Below are positions 23,111 through 35,415 of a stretch of 64,000 nt of DNA, one piece after another; the first letter of the stretch is position 1; every line of letters starts with the position of its first letter. The stretch lies in the NCBI GenBank assembly GCA_022376465.1, contig JACDTU010000002.1:1-64000 (forward strand). Direction: 5' to 3'. The notes under the pieces are model-generated. The model worked only from the letters and a program-made list of their open reading frames with translations, searched no databases and was not told the DNA's origin. Source of the stretch: Cubamyces lactineus. Taxonomy: Eukaryota; Basidiomycota; Agaricomycetes; Polyporales; Polyporaceae. The translations under genes were made by a program, and so were the position numbers.

Positions 23111-24134
23111 CGCTTCGCGTCGAGGCTGCTCAGATTGCGCGCGCGAGAGCTGCGTTGCGCTTCTCACTGGAGTACGCTGTGTGAGCGATGACGACAGGAC
23201 ACCAGGGTGCCTATCACGGCGAGTCAGCGAGTAGAAACGAACAGCGGCCCGTTCGTCCCACGAGCGATGGACAACGTACAGGCTTGCACCAACGCACCGC
23301 TCGTGGGCACCAAGTCGGTACAGACTCGGGAATATTGCATTGAATTTCCCTGACCCGCTGAGAACGTGCTCTGAGGACTAGCACGTCGCTATCAAGGCAA
23401 GTATCTATCCTTGCTGAGAGCATGTTTTTATCGCCCTTTCCGGCTTGTTGAACTCAGCATATGCCAGGTAGGGAAACCATCGCCAGTTGAGCGATGAAGG
23501 TTTGTGTTTACGAGTCGGAAACCTGCTGTGCCATTCGAAACGCAAGGAAACAGACGAAGGATGGTCCTCCATGGTAAGCTGTACTTGTTATTTCCTGTCT
23601 GAGCGAGCTGCGAATGCGGTAGCCTGCCGCAGCGCATGCACTCTCATTGGACGGTGTGCAATGGAAGAGGTCTCAAAGTCTCACCAGCGGTTGAGCGATC
23701 GCAATGGTATACGCACTTCGTTTTCATCGTGAAGACATGTTTACTGTATCTCCTTTGCAGGTATTCTCTCTAGCCCTCGATTCGCCCGGCCATGTCGTGC
23801 ACAATACAACGTCAGGCGGGTATAATCGTATCGCATCAGTTCCCGCTCACAATGCACACAGAATCGCCGCCCTATGAGCGCAAGAACTGAGACTCTCGCG
23901 CAAGCTATGTAAACACGCGCGCGGGATCCATTCCACCTCGCGCGAGCGAATACACAGATCGCGCGGGCTCCATGCGTTCCCAGGTATGTGCCCTACCTCT
24001 AACGTCGCTGTACGTTCTCTGCGCGAGCTCGCTACGCTCGTCCACGGTTGTCCAAGGGCTCAACATCTCTGTAACAGGGTAATGTCAGCCGAGCCCGCAC
24101 GACTCGCCTCGTCACAGAATGTACTCGATGTGAA
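23111..24134. other. Unassigned spacer between A1 and A2 (copy 2)
   Basis: Counterpart of 4441-5464; no gene recognised. Confidence 0.4.
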
Positions 24135-25070
24135 TCGAGAATCTCCGAAACGGAAACCCGGTGAGTCTAATACAGACGTCTGAGTACGGTGTGTCCTATC
24201 GGAACAGCTACCGTAACGCACATCCGCGCACACGCCCGTCCGTCCTCTGGATCTGGACGGACAGCATGATCAAGCTAGTCGTAAAAGGTACGTGCATCAT
24301 CTCTTCTAGCACCTGAACCACCACGCGAGCACTCCCAGTACCACGCCGGTAAGGTTCCCTACGAAGACGTCTGTGTGGGGCACCTGCGCGCATGTCCTTG
24401 TGAGCGTGATCTGTACGACTGCTAGATCGAACGCGCCGTTCCCAGGCGAGCGGGATGTACAATGCGAGGTGAGTAGTGAGGTGCCAGAGATGAACAGTGA
24501 GCGGCCCGGGCGCGTTGATGTGAGAATGAGATAGATTATACGGCGGGCACAAGCGTAACCTAGCAGTCCACCAGCTGGAATCAAGACTCAAGAAGGGACT
24601 GATATGCCGGGCGCGCTCGGTACACAACGACGAGGAGGTGTATGTTTATGCCTCCTTGTCCATGATGACCACCGCGGCCGAGGCAAGCCCCGTACCGTAC
24701 TGCTTGACGGACGGTGAGTTTACGTCAATCGGTAAGTCCGGCTGATTCTCGCGGCCGCGTATACGCTGAACTCGTAGCCATGAATTAGTCGACTCGTATT
24801 GTCAGTGAAGGGTCCCGACGGCGGAGATGGATTAGACACTGCACGCGGTGCGCAATGCGCGCGTTGAGCAGGGCAAGCCTAGGGATCACGAGACCGCCAA
24901 AGCGTCGTATATAATACAGTAGCCCGTTTGTGTGAGCACGCCGTAGCGAATACACGTAGAGTGCATGTGCTGAGCGAGAACCAAAAGCAAGAGAACAGAG
25001 CAGGACAACAGCGCACGACGCCGTGCCACAGTTGCACAGCCACCCCCGCAAGATGTTCCTGCACTTAGTT
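24135..25070 (-). pseudogene. Degraded DUR3-like transporter relic in unit A2 (copy 2)
   Basis: Counterpart of 5465-6400 with the same exon 21, 19-20, 16, 15 and 14 traces and the same stops. The exon-21 trace is at 24306-24390. Confidence 0.75.
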
Positions 25071-27151
25071 TCGAACTTGAAGCCTTCTTCCCTCCACCAC
25101 CTCGTCTCTCTCTCGCGCGCCCTGCGCTCCTATCACTCCCCTTGTACACTACCCATCTCAGCGCGACTTTGACACCGGGACTTTGTATCTCGCGTCCGCC
25201 ACACTCCGACGTGTCTCGCACCGTCCCGGTCTCGGTCCCATTACGCCCACTCTCAAGCACCGGAACGATCCAACCCCGGTCTGCCAAGTACCGCCATCAA
25301 CTACCCGCACCCCTCGCTCGCTAAGACAGAGCTCGGATAGAAGGATACCCGGCTGTACGGATACAAGACGGCTGCACAGACGCCGCCCGCGGTAATGCAG
25401 GCAAGTACCGCAGTTTACATCTGTTCGGACTAGTGACATCGAACCACGACGTGCTGCCCATGCTGTATGCTTGAGCAGCTCGTAGCGAGAACTGTTCTGT
25501 CGTGTGCTCGTGGACTACGCGCGGTCCTCGTGGGGCGCGCAGGATTCGTACCGTGTATAGGTACGGATGTCGGAACGCCCCATGGGCGAACGTCCCAAAG
25601 GCTTCTACACTACACCGTAACCGCGCAAGCTGTGACGTGCGCGAGGTGTCGTCAAGCCAAGTTGTCTTGAGGCTCAGCGAGTGTGCTACGCGAGGTACCG
25701 TCAGACGTCGAGTGTGCGTGTGCAGTACCGGACAGCTGCTAATCTCTCGCCCGCATGCAGATCTGTTAGTGCACATCATTCAATGTGAGTGTACCGCGTG
25801 AAGGAAGTTGAAGGACCTCACGAACCTTCCATTGTGCACAGAATCGCACGGGGAAAAATCCTCGCGGCAGAGCTTGCAAGTACTGAACATGTCTAGTCAC
25901 GGTTTGGGTACGGCGAGCTGTACCGCACGGCGCAAGCTGGTTAGCTCGAAGTGTGAACCTTCGGTCAGATCAACACGTACCGTAAGGCAGCGAATCCCAA
26001 CACGGAGAAGGACAGGAGGGAAGCCCTCAGAGGGGCACGGAAAAGCGCGACATCGTACAAGGGTGCGTACTCCGCCCATTCCGCTCGTATGTGCGCACCT
26101 TATCACTGACCTCGCATTTCGGGCAGGCTGCCGTTAAAGTTGCATTCCTGGCGGTACTGGTCCTGGGCGACCAATCACTCGGTGGGTACGGACACACTGA
26201 GTGGAGGCTGGCGAACTACGATCGTGCAATCTGACACCGCGTCCGTAGTGCGCACCGCGTTTCAGCCTGGGCACGCTGCCGACACTAGCGTGCGTCTGCC
26301 CAACCCTCGCTTCACCTCTCTAACGCGGGGTTCCCGTTCGGGTTCTGTGGAGAGTATTCTGTGAGTGATGTTCATCCGCTCGCTTTCCGCTTCTGACCGG
26401 CTCCACGGCTCACGATATCCCTAGCCCGTGGTATTAGCCTCAGCAATATGTCTCCGAGCTCTGGAGCACGTCCGGGGCAACTGTCAAAAGCTCAATGAAC
26501 GCCCAATCGAAAGAAAGAACTTGTCCAACACAGGGCTGTCCAGTACGTTTACGGTCCGGCGAACGGCTGGGCACCACCCACCTTCACACAAGCCCTCCGA
26601 CGGAGACGCATCGCCGGGATGAAGCACGACTCGGCGGTACGCGTCCTTCAGACGCATCTGCGCACCCTCCATCCAGGGACAGCGCGTACCGATATCACGC
26701 CGTCATGGTGTTTGTTTGGCCTTGAATACTCGGATTGACAATTTTCGCCATGGATCCCCGTCCGCCCTGTCTGGCCTGGACCCACAGAGTCGAATAGTCC
26801 GCGTCATCTGGTGCCACGCCGTCTGTTCACCGCACGCGTACGACCTGCCACTGGTGCGACCGAAGGGCAAGCACAAGCGGCATAGTCGGTGCGGAGAGTG
26901 GGTAACGTCGAGCACGCTCAACGGCGCAGATCCCGGCTGGTCGTGTGGACGATTAGCGAGGACCCTGCGGCGAGCGATCTCGACGGAGAGCAATTCAAAC
27001 AACTCGGCTGTGTCCCGGTACGTCGGGTCCGGTATGTATGTGAGCTTTGGTTATGCTCCGGATGAGCAGGGCTGACGACGAGGCGGAAATGACAGGATCG
27101 CGTGAGACAGCCACCGCCCGCTCGAGCGTATGTGTGCAGCGCGACGAGGTA
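24135..27151. repeat. Ancient duplicated unit A2 (copy 2)
   Basis: Counterpart of 5465-8480; one extra G in a G-run near 26474 relative to copy 1. Confidence 0.75.
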
Positions 27152-28064
27152 TGGCTTGTAACAATTAGGACGATGAGATCTCATGCGTACATGTCATAAT
27201 TTCCGATGTTTGGTATCCCAGAACACTAATAGGACGCGAGCCTGGCGTTCTGCCTTTCATGATGTCCAACTCGGACCCGGTGCTGCGGTGATGTGTAGGA
27301 CATTCCAAACGTTAGATTCGGCAGCCATCCGACCGCTACTCCTGCATGAAAAGGTCCGCTTGATTGCAAATGTGCCCGGGGACACCACATAGGACCCGAG
27401 CGGATCTTCGTGGCGGCAGTACACCGCTGCAATAGATCGTAGATTGCATGATATGCCCAGTCCGTCTCGCTTATGCGCACAGTCTCACGAGCTCATATTC
27501 CGTCGTTTCAGATCTTGCATGTGGTGGTACTTCGCCGTCGAAGCTCAGGACTCTGGTATTATTGGACAGACCCTGTCCCATCTGACTAGGCCAGCATCGC
27601 ATAGGGCCCTTGTCAGCTCTACTGTGTGCCGTCGCTCTGATTCGGAAAACATGCCGCAGAGCGAAGAGCCCAAGGGTGTGGATTCCCGTGTACGTTCTCT
27701 TGCAGCTCTCCCTGATATTACTAAACTCTCAGTCCTTGGGTCGTCTCTCCGCCTCCTCGCCACGGTGCTCCCCCACCTTGTCACCCACAACATAGGCTAT
27801 TGTCAGTCTCGACCGAGCCCTGTAATTCCCAGTGAGCTCTCTTCATATGCATGACCTGTCCGTCGAGTTCAACACGAGATTCATGTTCCAGAGGCTGCGC
27901 ACCGACACAAACATTCCTCCCATCTAGATCCTCCCAACCTGCCTTCAGCTCTTCCTTTGCATGCCTCTCATGTGCGTTCTCGTACTTCTGGAGCCAGAAC
28001 TCTGCTAACAGCTGCTGTCACCTTGTGACAGTGCAATATTCCCACCAGCTGTTCAGTGATTGCG
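27152..28064. other. Unassigned region upstream of the small plus-strand gene (copy 2)
   Basis: Counterpart of 8481-9393; no supported gene. Confidence 0.4.
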
Positions 28065-28701
28065 ATGGCGAAGCCTTTCACAGGCGTGTACGCACGACAC
28101 GAGCTCTGGATGCGAGGCTTTCTGCGCAAGTCCATGGCTGAGGCTCTAGGTATGCTGCCTTCGCTTCACTTAGCTCACAACCAGAGTCCTCATTGAGCAT
28201 CCTACAGTCTCGCTCACAGGCAACCCCAATGCGTCCATGCGCTGGACTGTGAAAGGCTACTACCACAAGATTTACGTCGAGTACGGTCTTGAGCTTGTGG
28301 GCTGGCCTCCGGATGAGGTCTTTGCTGACTTGAGCGAACTGACCGGCTCCCGACGCATCTCCATGCTCTTCAACCTCTGGAAGGCTAAGATCCTGACGTT
28401 CCAGTGTGTTGGGCTGAGCAAAGCAGAGAGGAGTGCACGCAGGCCGGAGGATGTTGCACCAAGTCCGCGGAATGCGGGCGTGCCACCGAAGCTCGGGCGG
28501 AGTGACCTGAAGAAGAGGTACGGCCGGAAGAAGGTCGATCCGGTGCGGTTCCCACCCCGGTACGTACGCAATGGGCCCAAGTCGTCCAAGTGGGTTACCG
28601 CAGAGGCAGAGGCGAGGGCGGCACGTGGCGATGATGGCGGACATGGGCAGGAGGATCCGTTGGATCCGATAGAGTCAGCGAGTGACTTTGACAGTGCATA
28701 G
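28065..28701 (+). CDS. Small protein of unknown function, two exons (copy 2)
   Basis: Proposed exons are 28065-28149 and 28220-28701, with the same 188-aa product as the gene at 9394-10030 and no coding difference that I can see. A GWP-containing N-terminal region is followed by a charged tail. Function is unknown. As in copy 1, the frame is open upstream of the chosen Met, so an upstream exon is possible. Confidence 0.5.
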
Positions 28702-30344
28702 TCAGGATAATGTGACTTCTTCTCGTAAAGAATTGGACAGTCGGATATGGGGTCGCTCTAGACCTATAGTGCGAAAGGATCATGCAGGGCCAGAACTGAC
28801 GGATAATCAATTATAACCCTGGCCAAGGTGCTACGGACAACACTGCACAGCAGCCAAGACGGGCGACGCCGTTTGGGTTTGGATATTTACGTGTAAACAG
28901 CTTGTATGTAATTCTGATCCTCGGCCTATGGCAAAACTCATGAAACACGGTGATATTGTACATCTGATTGTACATGGAAAACTGGCACCCGCGTTGCCGC
29001 ACGCCATGCCTGGCACTGCCCACTCTCTTTGTCGTGTTCCCCTCCCTTCTTCCTCCCTCCAATACGTCTGCTCCCCCCCTCTGGCCGCTGATTTGCATGG
29101 TCTGACTCTGCTGGTGCTATGGAAGTCTTGTCCGAGTTGCTTGCTCTCCCTCACCCGCACCATTGTGGCAGTCAGGTACAGTACCCAGGCCACTGACCTG
29201 TCTTCTGTCATATATCTAACTACCGGATGGAATGTCGTGGCAGATAACTACCGGACGGAATATTGTGGCAGGTAACTACCGGACGGAATGTCGTGGCAGG
29301 TTTATTCTGTGCTGTCTCCGCAGCATGGATAATCGGAGGCTCTCTACGGGTTGGGATGTACTTGCGCAAGGCGGTACAGATGCTTTCTGATGGGTTCTGC
29401 ATCCAGACATGGCACAAGTACCATCCGGTACCGATGCGGGAGCAGTACACTGCTACAGTGGGCGGTGCGGTGAAGATGCAAGTGGGCTAGCTGGCGAATG
29501 CGGTACACGGTACAGGTATGTAGCATTTGTCTGACTACTCACCCAGTATGCTGACCTGCCTGAAAACAAGGCCACGTTGTTGTTGAGGGCCCGAGTGCTT
29601 GTTTGCACGAGGCTGTATTTGCAAACCCGGTACGTGGCAGTGTTCACAGTCCGAGTGCATTCCGGGTCGGGTGCGCTCAAAGATCTGTTCACACGAATGC
29701 TGCGTGTACGGTTGGACACAACTCTGGAGCACAAAACAATGGTGCGTGTCTTTCATATTCACCCACGCTGGCTTGCTGATGACTGTGGCTTTCCAGCGGG
29801 AATATCAGCAGGCGCACGGAATGAGGTTGTCTCGTGGGATCAGGCGTCAAGCCCGTGGTGCGGGCAGATGCATTGTGTACGGGCCATGCGGGCGCTCTTG
29901 CACATCTGCGCACAGTACAAGCGGTCGGGGAGGCGTCGGTATGACACAGTGCCCACGAAAGCCCTGAGCTGACCTTACGGTACATGCCTGAGTACTCATT
30001 GGCACAGATCCACCGCAATGGGCGGCCTCGGACGAGGCGGTCAGCCAGCTGTCCTAGGGAAGATGCGAATGGCTTGCAAGGGTGTTGCTGTGCATTAGCT
30101 GACCTTGCCTTTGAAGCGCAGAGGGTGTGGTCCTTTGGCCCGTGGCTGCCTTGTTGCAGACCGCATCAGACAGTGTCTGACAAGGATGGCAGGCGTGGAA
30201 GGGGCGCTAAGGGCGTAAGGATGCACACCGCTAGATGTACCGGAAGTCAGCTTTGAGGCGCACGAGGTGAGTAGCACAGATAGCTTGCTCATAACCTCTG
30301 GTGTCCGCTCGCATGGTGAACTGTCGCCCGGGCTGTGAGCAACT
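28702..30344. other. Unassigned region between the small gene and the GH3 gene (copy 2)
   Basis: Counterpart of 10031-11672; one extra C in a C-run near 29080. It contains the 3 x 28-bp array. No supported gene. Confidence 0.4.
29217..29300. repeat. Minisatellite, 3 x 28 bp (copy 2)
   Basis: Same three units as 10545-10628. Confidence 0.95.
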
Positions 30345-33300
30345 TCAGGACCCGAGATGCTCACCTGTGGCTGAGGCTGGGTCTGAGAGAGTGAGCGGAC
30401 GTGCAACAAATGGGACAATCTCATTGCCGGCCCACCAACTACGCTGTAGACACGAACTGGACAGAACAGAGCTAGAGACTAGGGAACTCGACACAAACAA
30501 ACCAGACGACGCAGAACTAGAGACTAGAGAAGAGGTCGACGAACACGAAATCCACGGTACAGATCTCGTCCTCGACCTGTCCGCGGGAGTATGCGAGATT
30601 CCGCCCGTCCTGAGATCCACCATCTTCTCGTTCTCGATCCACGGCTCGATAATCGCAGGCCCGACCGAGTGCACGACCACGACCGTGTTCGGGTTCACCT
30701 CCGCGACCGCCCCGATCAAGCTATCCGCGTTCTCCCACAGCGTCAGGTTCTTCCGGTCGCCCTCGTTCCCGTCCACGGTGATGTAGTCCTCGCCCGAGTC
30801 CGCGTTCACGAACACGAGCGCGACGTCCTGCTCGAACGCCGTCGCCTGTGCCCCCGCGAGGTCCCAGTTGCCCAGGAACCACGACACCTGCGCGCCCGAC
30901 GACGCCTGGCGCGCGCGCGACTGGATCGCCTCCAGCGGCGTGATCAGGTACGGGAACTGCGCCGTGCCCGAGCCCCAGCCCATCGCCAGCGTGCCGTCGT
31001 CGCCCTGCCGGTCGGCGTACCCGTTCGGCCCACGCAGACTGGGGCCGGAGTCGTTCCCTGCGAGCCCGGTCAGATGTCTGTGTGGAGTGGGAGTGTGCAG
31101 TGGTGGACGTACCGATGACCGCGATGCTGTTCGGCTTCTTCAGCGGGAGCGCGCCGCCGACGTTCTTCAGCAGCACTGTCCCCGCCGCCCCGATCTCGCG
31201 CACCACCTTGTAGTGGTCCGCCTGCACGTCGACGTGCGCGTTCGTCGCCGGGTCCGTCATGTCGAACGCGTTGAAGCTCACTGCGCCCCGCCGTGTCAGC
31301 ACAGATCCTGCGTGCAACAGAGAGCACACGCAGACGCACCTTCGGGGTAGTCCTTGTCCTGCTCGAGCAGGTAGTACGCGGCGAGGATGCGCTCCGCCAT
31401 GTCGTCCACGCGCGCCTCCGAGATCGTCCCGTTGTTCACGTACGCCGTCAGGTTCGCACCGAACCAGGACGTGTGCGAGCCAAACGAGATGTCGCCCGGC
31501 ATCGACATCTGCATTGTGGCGGAGCGCGTTCCGTTCAGTCAGTGGCCATCAGAGCAGAAGCAGCACACTCACGTCGAGGCCACCGACAGCAGCGAGCGTC
31601 GAGTGGTGTGCGCCCCAGTCCGACATCACGTATCCCTGGAAGCCGATCTCGTCCTTGAGCAGCTGGTTCAGCGTCCGGTCGTTCTCGCACGCGTACGTCC
31701 CGTTCACAAGGTCTGCAAAGCCATTCCATCAGTATGCCGGCCACCAATCGGATGCACGAGGCGAGAAGGCTGGCAGGAGTAGGAACGGGACTCACTGTAG
31801 CTGCACATCAGGCTAGCCACGCCGGCTTGCACGGCGCGCATGAACGGGTGGAGGTAGATCTCGTGCTCGGTGCGGTCATCGACGTTCGACGACTCCTGCG
31901 TGCGGAAATGCTCCTGCTCGCTGTTCACCCGCCCCATCAGCACTCGCACAACCCCAGCAGAGAGCCGCGCGGACAGACGTACTTGTTGATGAAGTGCTTC
32001 GCGCACGCCTGCACGCCGCTCGCCTGCAGCCCGAGCACCGTCTCGAACGCAGTCTCCCCCGACAAGAACGGGTCCGCCCCAAAGCCCTCCCAGTTCCGCC
32101 CCCCCTGTGCGATCCGGCCCATGTTCATCATCGGGCCCAGCGCGACGTGCACGCCCTTGCCCTTGAACTCCGCCCCCATCGCCTGCCCCCGCGCGCGCAT
32201 CAGGTCCCGCCGCCACGTCGACGCCGTCGTGATCCCCGCCGGGAACGCGCTCACAAAGTCCGTGAAGCGCACCCCGAGCGGCGAGTCTTCGAGGCAGAGC
32301 CCAGGCCAGTTGCCCACCGCGGGGATGTTCCCGACGCACCGTCCGCCCATCCAGCCCACGCCCGTCGTCGCGGCCACTTTCTCGTCGAGCGACCAGCTGG
32401 AGACGATTTGCTTGGCCTTCGCGTGGGCGCGGGCCCAGGCGGGACCGAAGTCCGGTACGAGGCTGGAGCCCGGAGGAGGCGGCGACCTGGGCGAGGTAGA
32501 CGGGTAGACGCCGGGGATGGGAGACGCGGAGGGGACCGCGAACGAGGAGAATGGGTAGGAGGAGATTGGGATCGTGATCTGGGCTGTGGGCGGATGCCGT
32601 CAGTAAGTCTCACCCTAGGCATGTTCACGAGACGAATATAACGGAGGAACGTGTGAGGAACAGTTGTGGCGTAGAATGAAGATGAAAAACAAAGGCATGC
32701 ATGCAATGATACCCATCGCGGGTGAGACGAACGGTTCGACACGTCTGATGCGCAGAGGAGGCAACCGCAGCTGCAAACTCAATGTCATGGAGCACATACA
32801 CGCGGTCACGTTCCCTTACGTCCAGGGGAGGGAAGCAAGCGAGACGCGACGCGTCTGATGAAGATAACTCGAAGCCTGCGGACGAAGGACGGCAAACAAA
32901 CGCTGTCAAAGGAGACGGTAATAGCCCCACTAGGTGCGTCCATCGTGGAGCGGGGTCTATCACGGTCACCCGATAACTCGTTGAAATCCAGAATGTGAAA
33001 GCAAAGAGGAAGCCAGCTTTGAAGCGACGAAAAAGCGTACAAGAAAGCGCAAAAGTCACAGAAGAGTTGCCACACTAGGCACTCGCGTACGGGGCTGTTC
33101 GAGGGGCCGCTGGGGATGTGCAGATCCCCTCGTATGCGAGCAACAATTCAACAGAGGTAGTACGGGGTTCGCCAGAACACTCGCCCGGAGGCTGCTCAGC
33201 CAGACAACGCAAAAACTAGATCACAAAGAAAGCATAATAAAGCCGCCCAGTGGCCTCCAATGCGACGCCTCCCTGTCGGATTGCTCGCCCTGCAAAAATC

Positions 33301-34277
33301 GACGTTTCTCCCGCCCAGAACGGGCAGCCGTATGTGTATGCGTACACACGGGCACGTTCGCTCGAAGCGAAGTGTCAGAAGGAAAGGAAGCGAGATGCTA
33401 CTCGTCTGACTCGAAGGCAAGCGGCAAACAAACAACCGCTGGCGAAGAAGGCAATCCAAGGCCTGGATATACGAGGCCGTTCGACAAGGTAGGATCACCG
33501 AAGAGGAAAGGCATGTAGCAGCCTGCCTCACGCTTGAATATGAAGTACACAGACGTGAAAAAGGCGTAGAACAGGAGCCCTTTGGCTACCTCTCCAACGC
33601 CTCCCCGTCCGTTCGTGCGTCGAGAACGGGCTGCCGTGCGCGCGCACACGCTCACGTTTGCTCGTAGCCAAGAAGAGCGAAAGCGAAAGAGCAAGCGAGA
33701 CGCGAAGTGTCTGATGAAGACCGCCGAAGCCTGCGGACAGAATGCGGCAGACATCTGGTGGCCAAGAAGGCAACAGAAGGCCCGGGTATGCGAGGCCGTT
33801 CGAGTGCGTGCTAGACGCGTGCAAGTCCCCTCTATGCGGACGCGAACGAGACTTTGACGGATGAGCGAAGGGCATCGCGGCATGCCGGGCCAAAGAGAAA
33901 TGAAATACACGGAATGATTACTCACTCGACTCGAGCGGAGGACCAGTTGAGGTAGTCGACGCCGCGGAGGTCACGGAGGAGACCACAGAAGACACGGAGG
34001 CAGTCACCGTCGACGCGGCACTGGTCCCGGACACGACAGACGACGCGGCGGAAGAGACAGACGAGGCGAGCGTCGACGATGGGGCCGAGGACGCGCTGAC
34101 GACCGTCGAGACCGAAGCGGAGGCAGAGGATTCAGTGCTGGGAGTAGAGCTGATCGCGCTAGAGACAGCAGTGCCAGAGGACGCTACCACAGACGAGGCC
34201 GCGGAGGACTGAGCATCTGCGACGGCGGCGAGGAGGAGTGCGCAGATGGCAGAGAGCCTGGCGTTGAGGACGACCAT
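30345..34277 (-). pseudogene. GH3 beta-glucosidase with replaced C-terminus, seven exons (copy 2)
   Basis: Proposed exons (minus) are 33926-34277, 31983-32583, 31796-31920, 31573-31712, 31340-31508, 31113-31280 and 30345-31057. The product is 755 aa, nearly identical to copy 1. Both catalytic motifs are present ([10 protein letters not shown] and SGEDYITVDGN), but the fold stops after EPWIENE and is followed by the same unrelated Ser-rich tail. The defect therefore predates the large duplication. The first intron is 1342 nt, longer than in copy 1. Differences from copy 1 are rare in the 3' exons and increase through exon 2 and intron 1. With signal peptide, linker and most of the catalytic parts intact it might still be secreted, but activity is doubtful. 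Confidence 0.75.
32834..33790. repeat. Diverged direct repeats inside GH3 intron 1 (copy 2)
   Basis: Three modules related to those in copy 1 lie at about 32834-32888, 33385-33430 (weakest) and 33690-33742. Copy 1 has two. The extra module accounts for most of the length difference between the two large copies. Confidence 0.65.
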
Positions 34278-34806
34278 GGTGGCGTCGAGGAGCGAGAGGA
34301 AAGAGGGCTCGGAGGAAGCTCGGAGAGAGGCCCCATGGGGAGGGTTTTATACGGGATGCGGGGAAGGAAGGCCAGGATGCATGTCTGAGCGAGGCCGAGG
34401 GACGGCTGCTCGAACGCATTCCGACAGCACGGAGAGCAGAGCAGGCTATGGGCGTCTACGCGAGCACGCGCGCGTCAAGTGACCGGTGACGTAACGCGTT
34501 CTCCCTCTTCGCCTCTCCTGCGCCGCTCTCCCCGTCTTCTCTTCCTCTGCTCTTTCCAGCCCAGCCACGTTCGCCCTCTTCGCCCCCTCCTCTCCTCCCA
34601 ACACCCCACACGTCGCGCGCACTGGCTGAAGGCGGCAGCTGCGTCGGCAAACGGAACGTATCTCAGCTGATGATCGCACCAGCCGACATCGGGCGCCCTC
34701 CCTCTGGTCCCACCGCCCGTCCCCTCCAAGCCTCTCCTCCGCTCTCACCGCCCGTCAGCGGTCTCAAACTGCCCTCTCGGCCCCATCACCTTCCACGCCC
34801 GCGCCC

Positions 34807-35000
34807 TCAACGTGACCGCCCCCCACGCGGTCTCCTGGCCCGCCCGTCGCGTCCGCCCGCGTGCTTCTCCCAGCCCAATGTCCACGCTGTCCCCGCCGCT
34901 CCCGCTTTCTGATCCTTCGCGCCGTTCTGTGGGTCTCGTCCAGTACCCTTCTGCGGCTCGAGCGGCGCGTATGGCTTCCTCACCTGATCTGGGCCGCACG
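34807..35000. repeat. Transporter 3'-flank repeat beside the DUR3-like gene (copy 2)
   Basis: Counterpart of 15887-16080, also similar to 11-180 and 18679-18848. Confidence 0.75.
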
Positions 35001-35279
35001 CTTCCTATCGTCACGGTACGACCTTCGTCTGTTCATCCCTTCTCCCTTGGATCGCCCGGTGTGCCCGGCGACCAATCTCTGCTCTGCTCTGGCGCGTACA
35101 GCTTGCTCTGTCACTGGACCTGATGCTTGCATCCGTACGTAAGTGCCGCTACTCGCGCCCCGCTACACAGATTCATCCTTGACCTAGTTCAGGTAACCGC
35201 ATGGGCGTTGCGTAGCGTCGCACACGCAGAGTTCAAGCTTCCTCTTCTCAGGATCGTCATTTCCCAGCTCGTGTATGCC

Positions 35280-35301
35280 GGACGGACCGTAACGTCCGTC
35301 C
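35280..35301. promoter_or_regulatory. Perfect 8-bp inverted repeat downstream of the transporter (copy 2)
   Basis: Identical to 16359-16380: GGACGGAC, 6 bases, GTCCGTCC, about 115 bp after the stop codon at 35416. Role unknown. Confidence 0.35.
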
Positions 35302-35415
35302 GATCATCCCGCCGGCACGGTGAACGCATCTCCATCCGGTGCACTGTATGCGGACGAGGAAAACAATGAACATAGGGCTATTCCATTACAATTCGCCTCC
35401 GTCTACCAACGCTGA

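Larger units (their letters stand above)
34278..35415. other. Intergenic region between GH3 5' end and transporter 3' end (copy 2)
   Basis: Counterpart of 15374-16494, with more differences from it than the left part of the unit shows. The segment from about 35045 to 35400 is again nearly identical. It contains the flank repeat 34807-35000 and the inverted repeat 35280-35301. No gene. Confidence 0.6.
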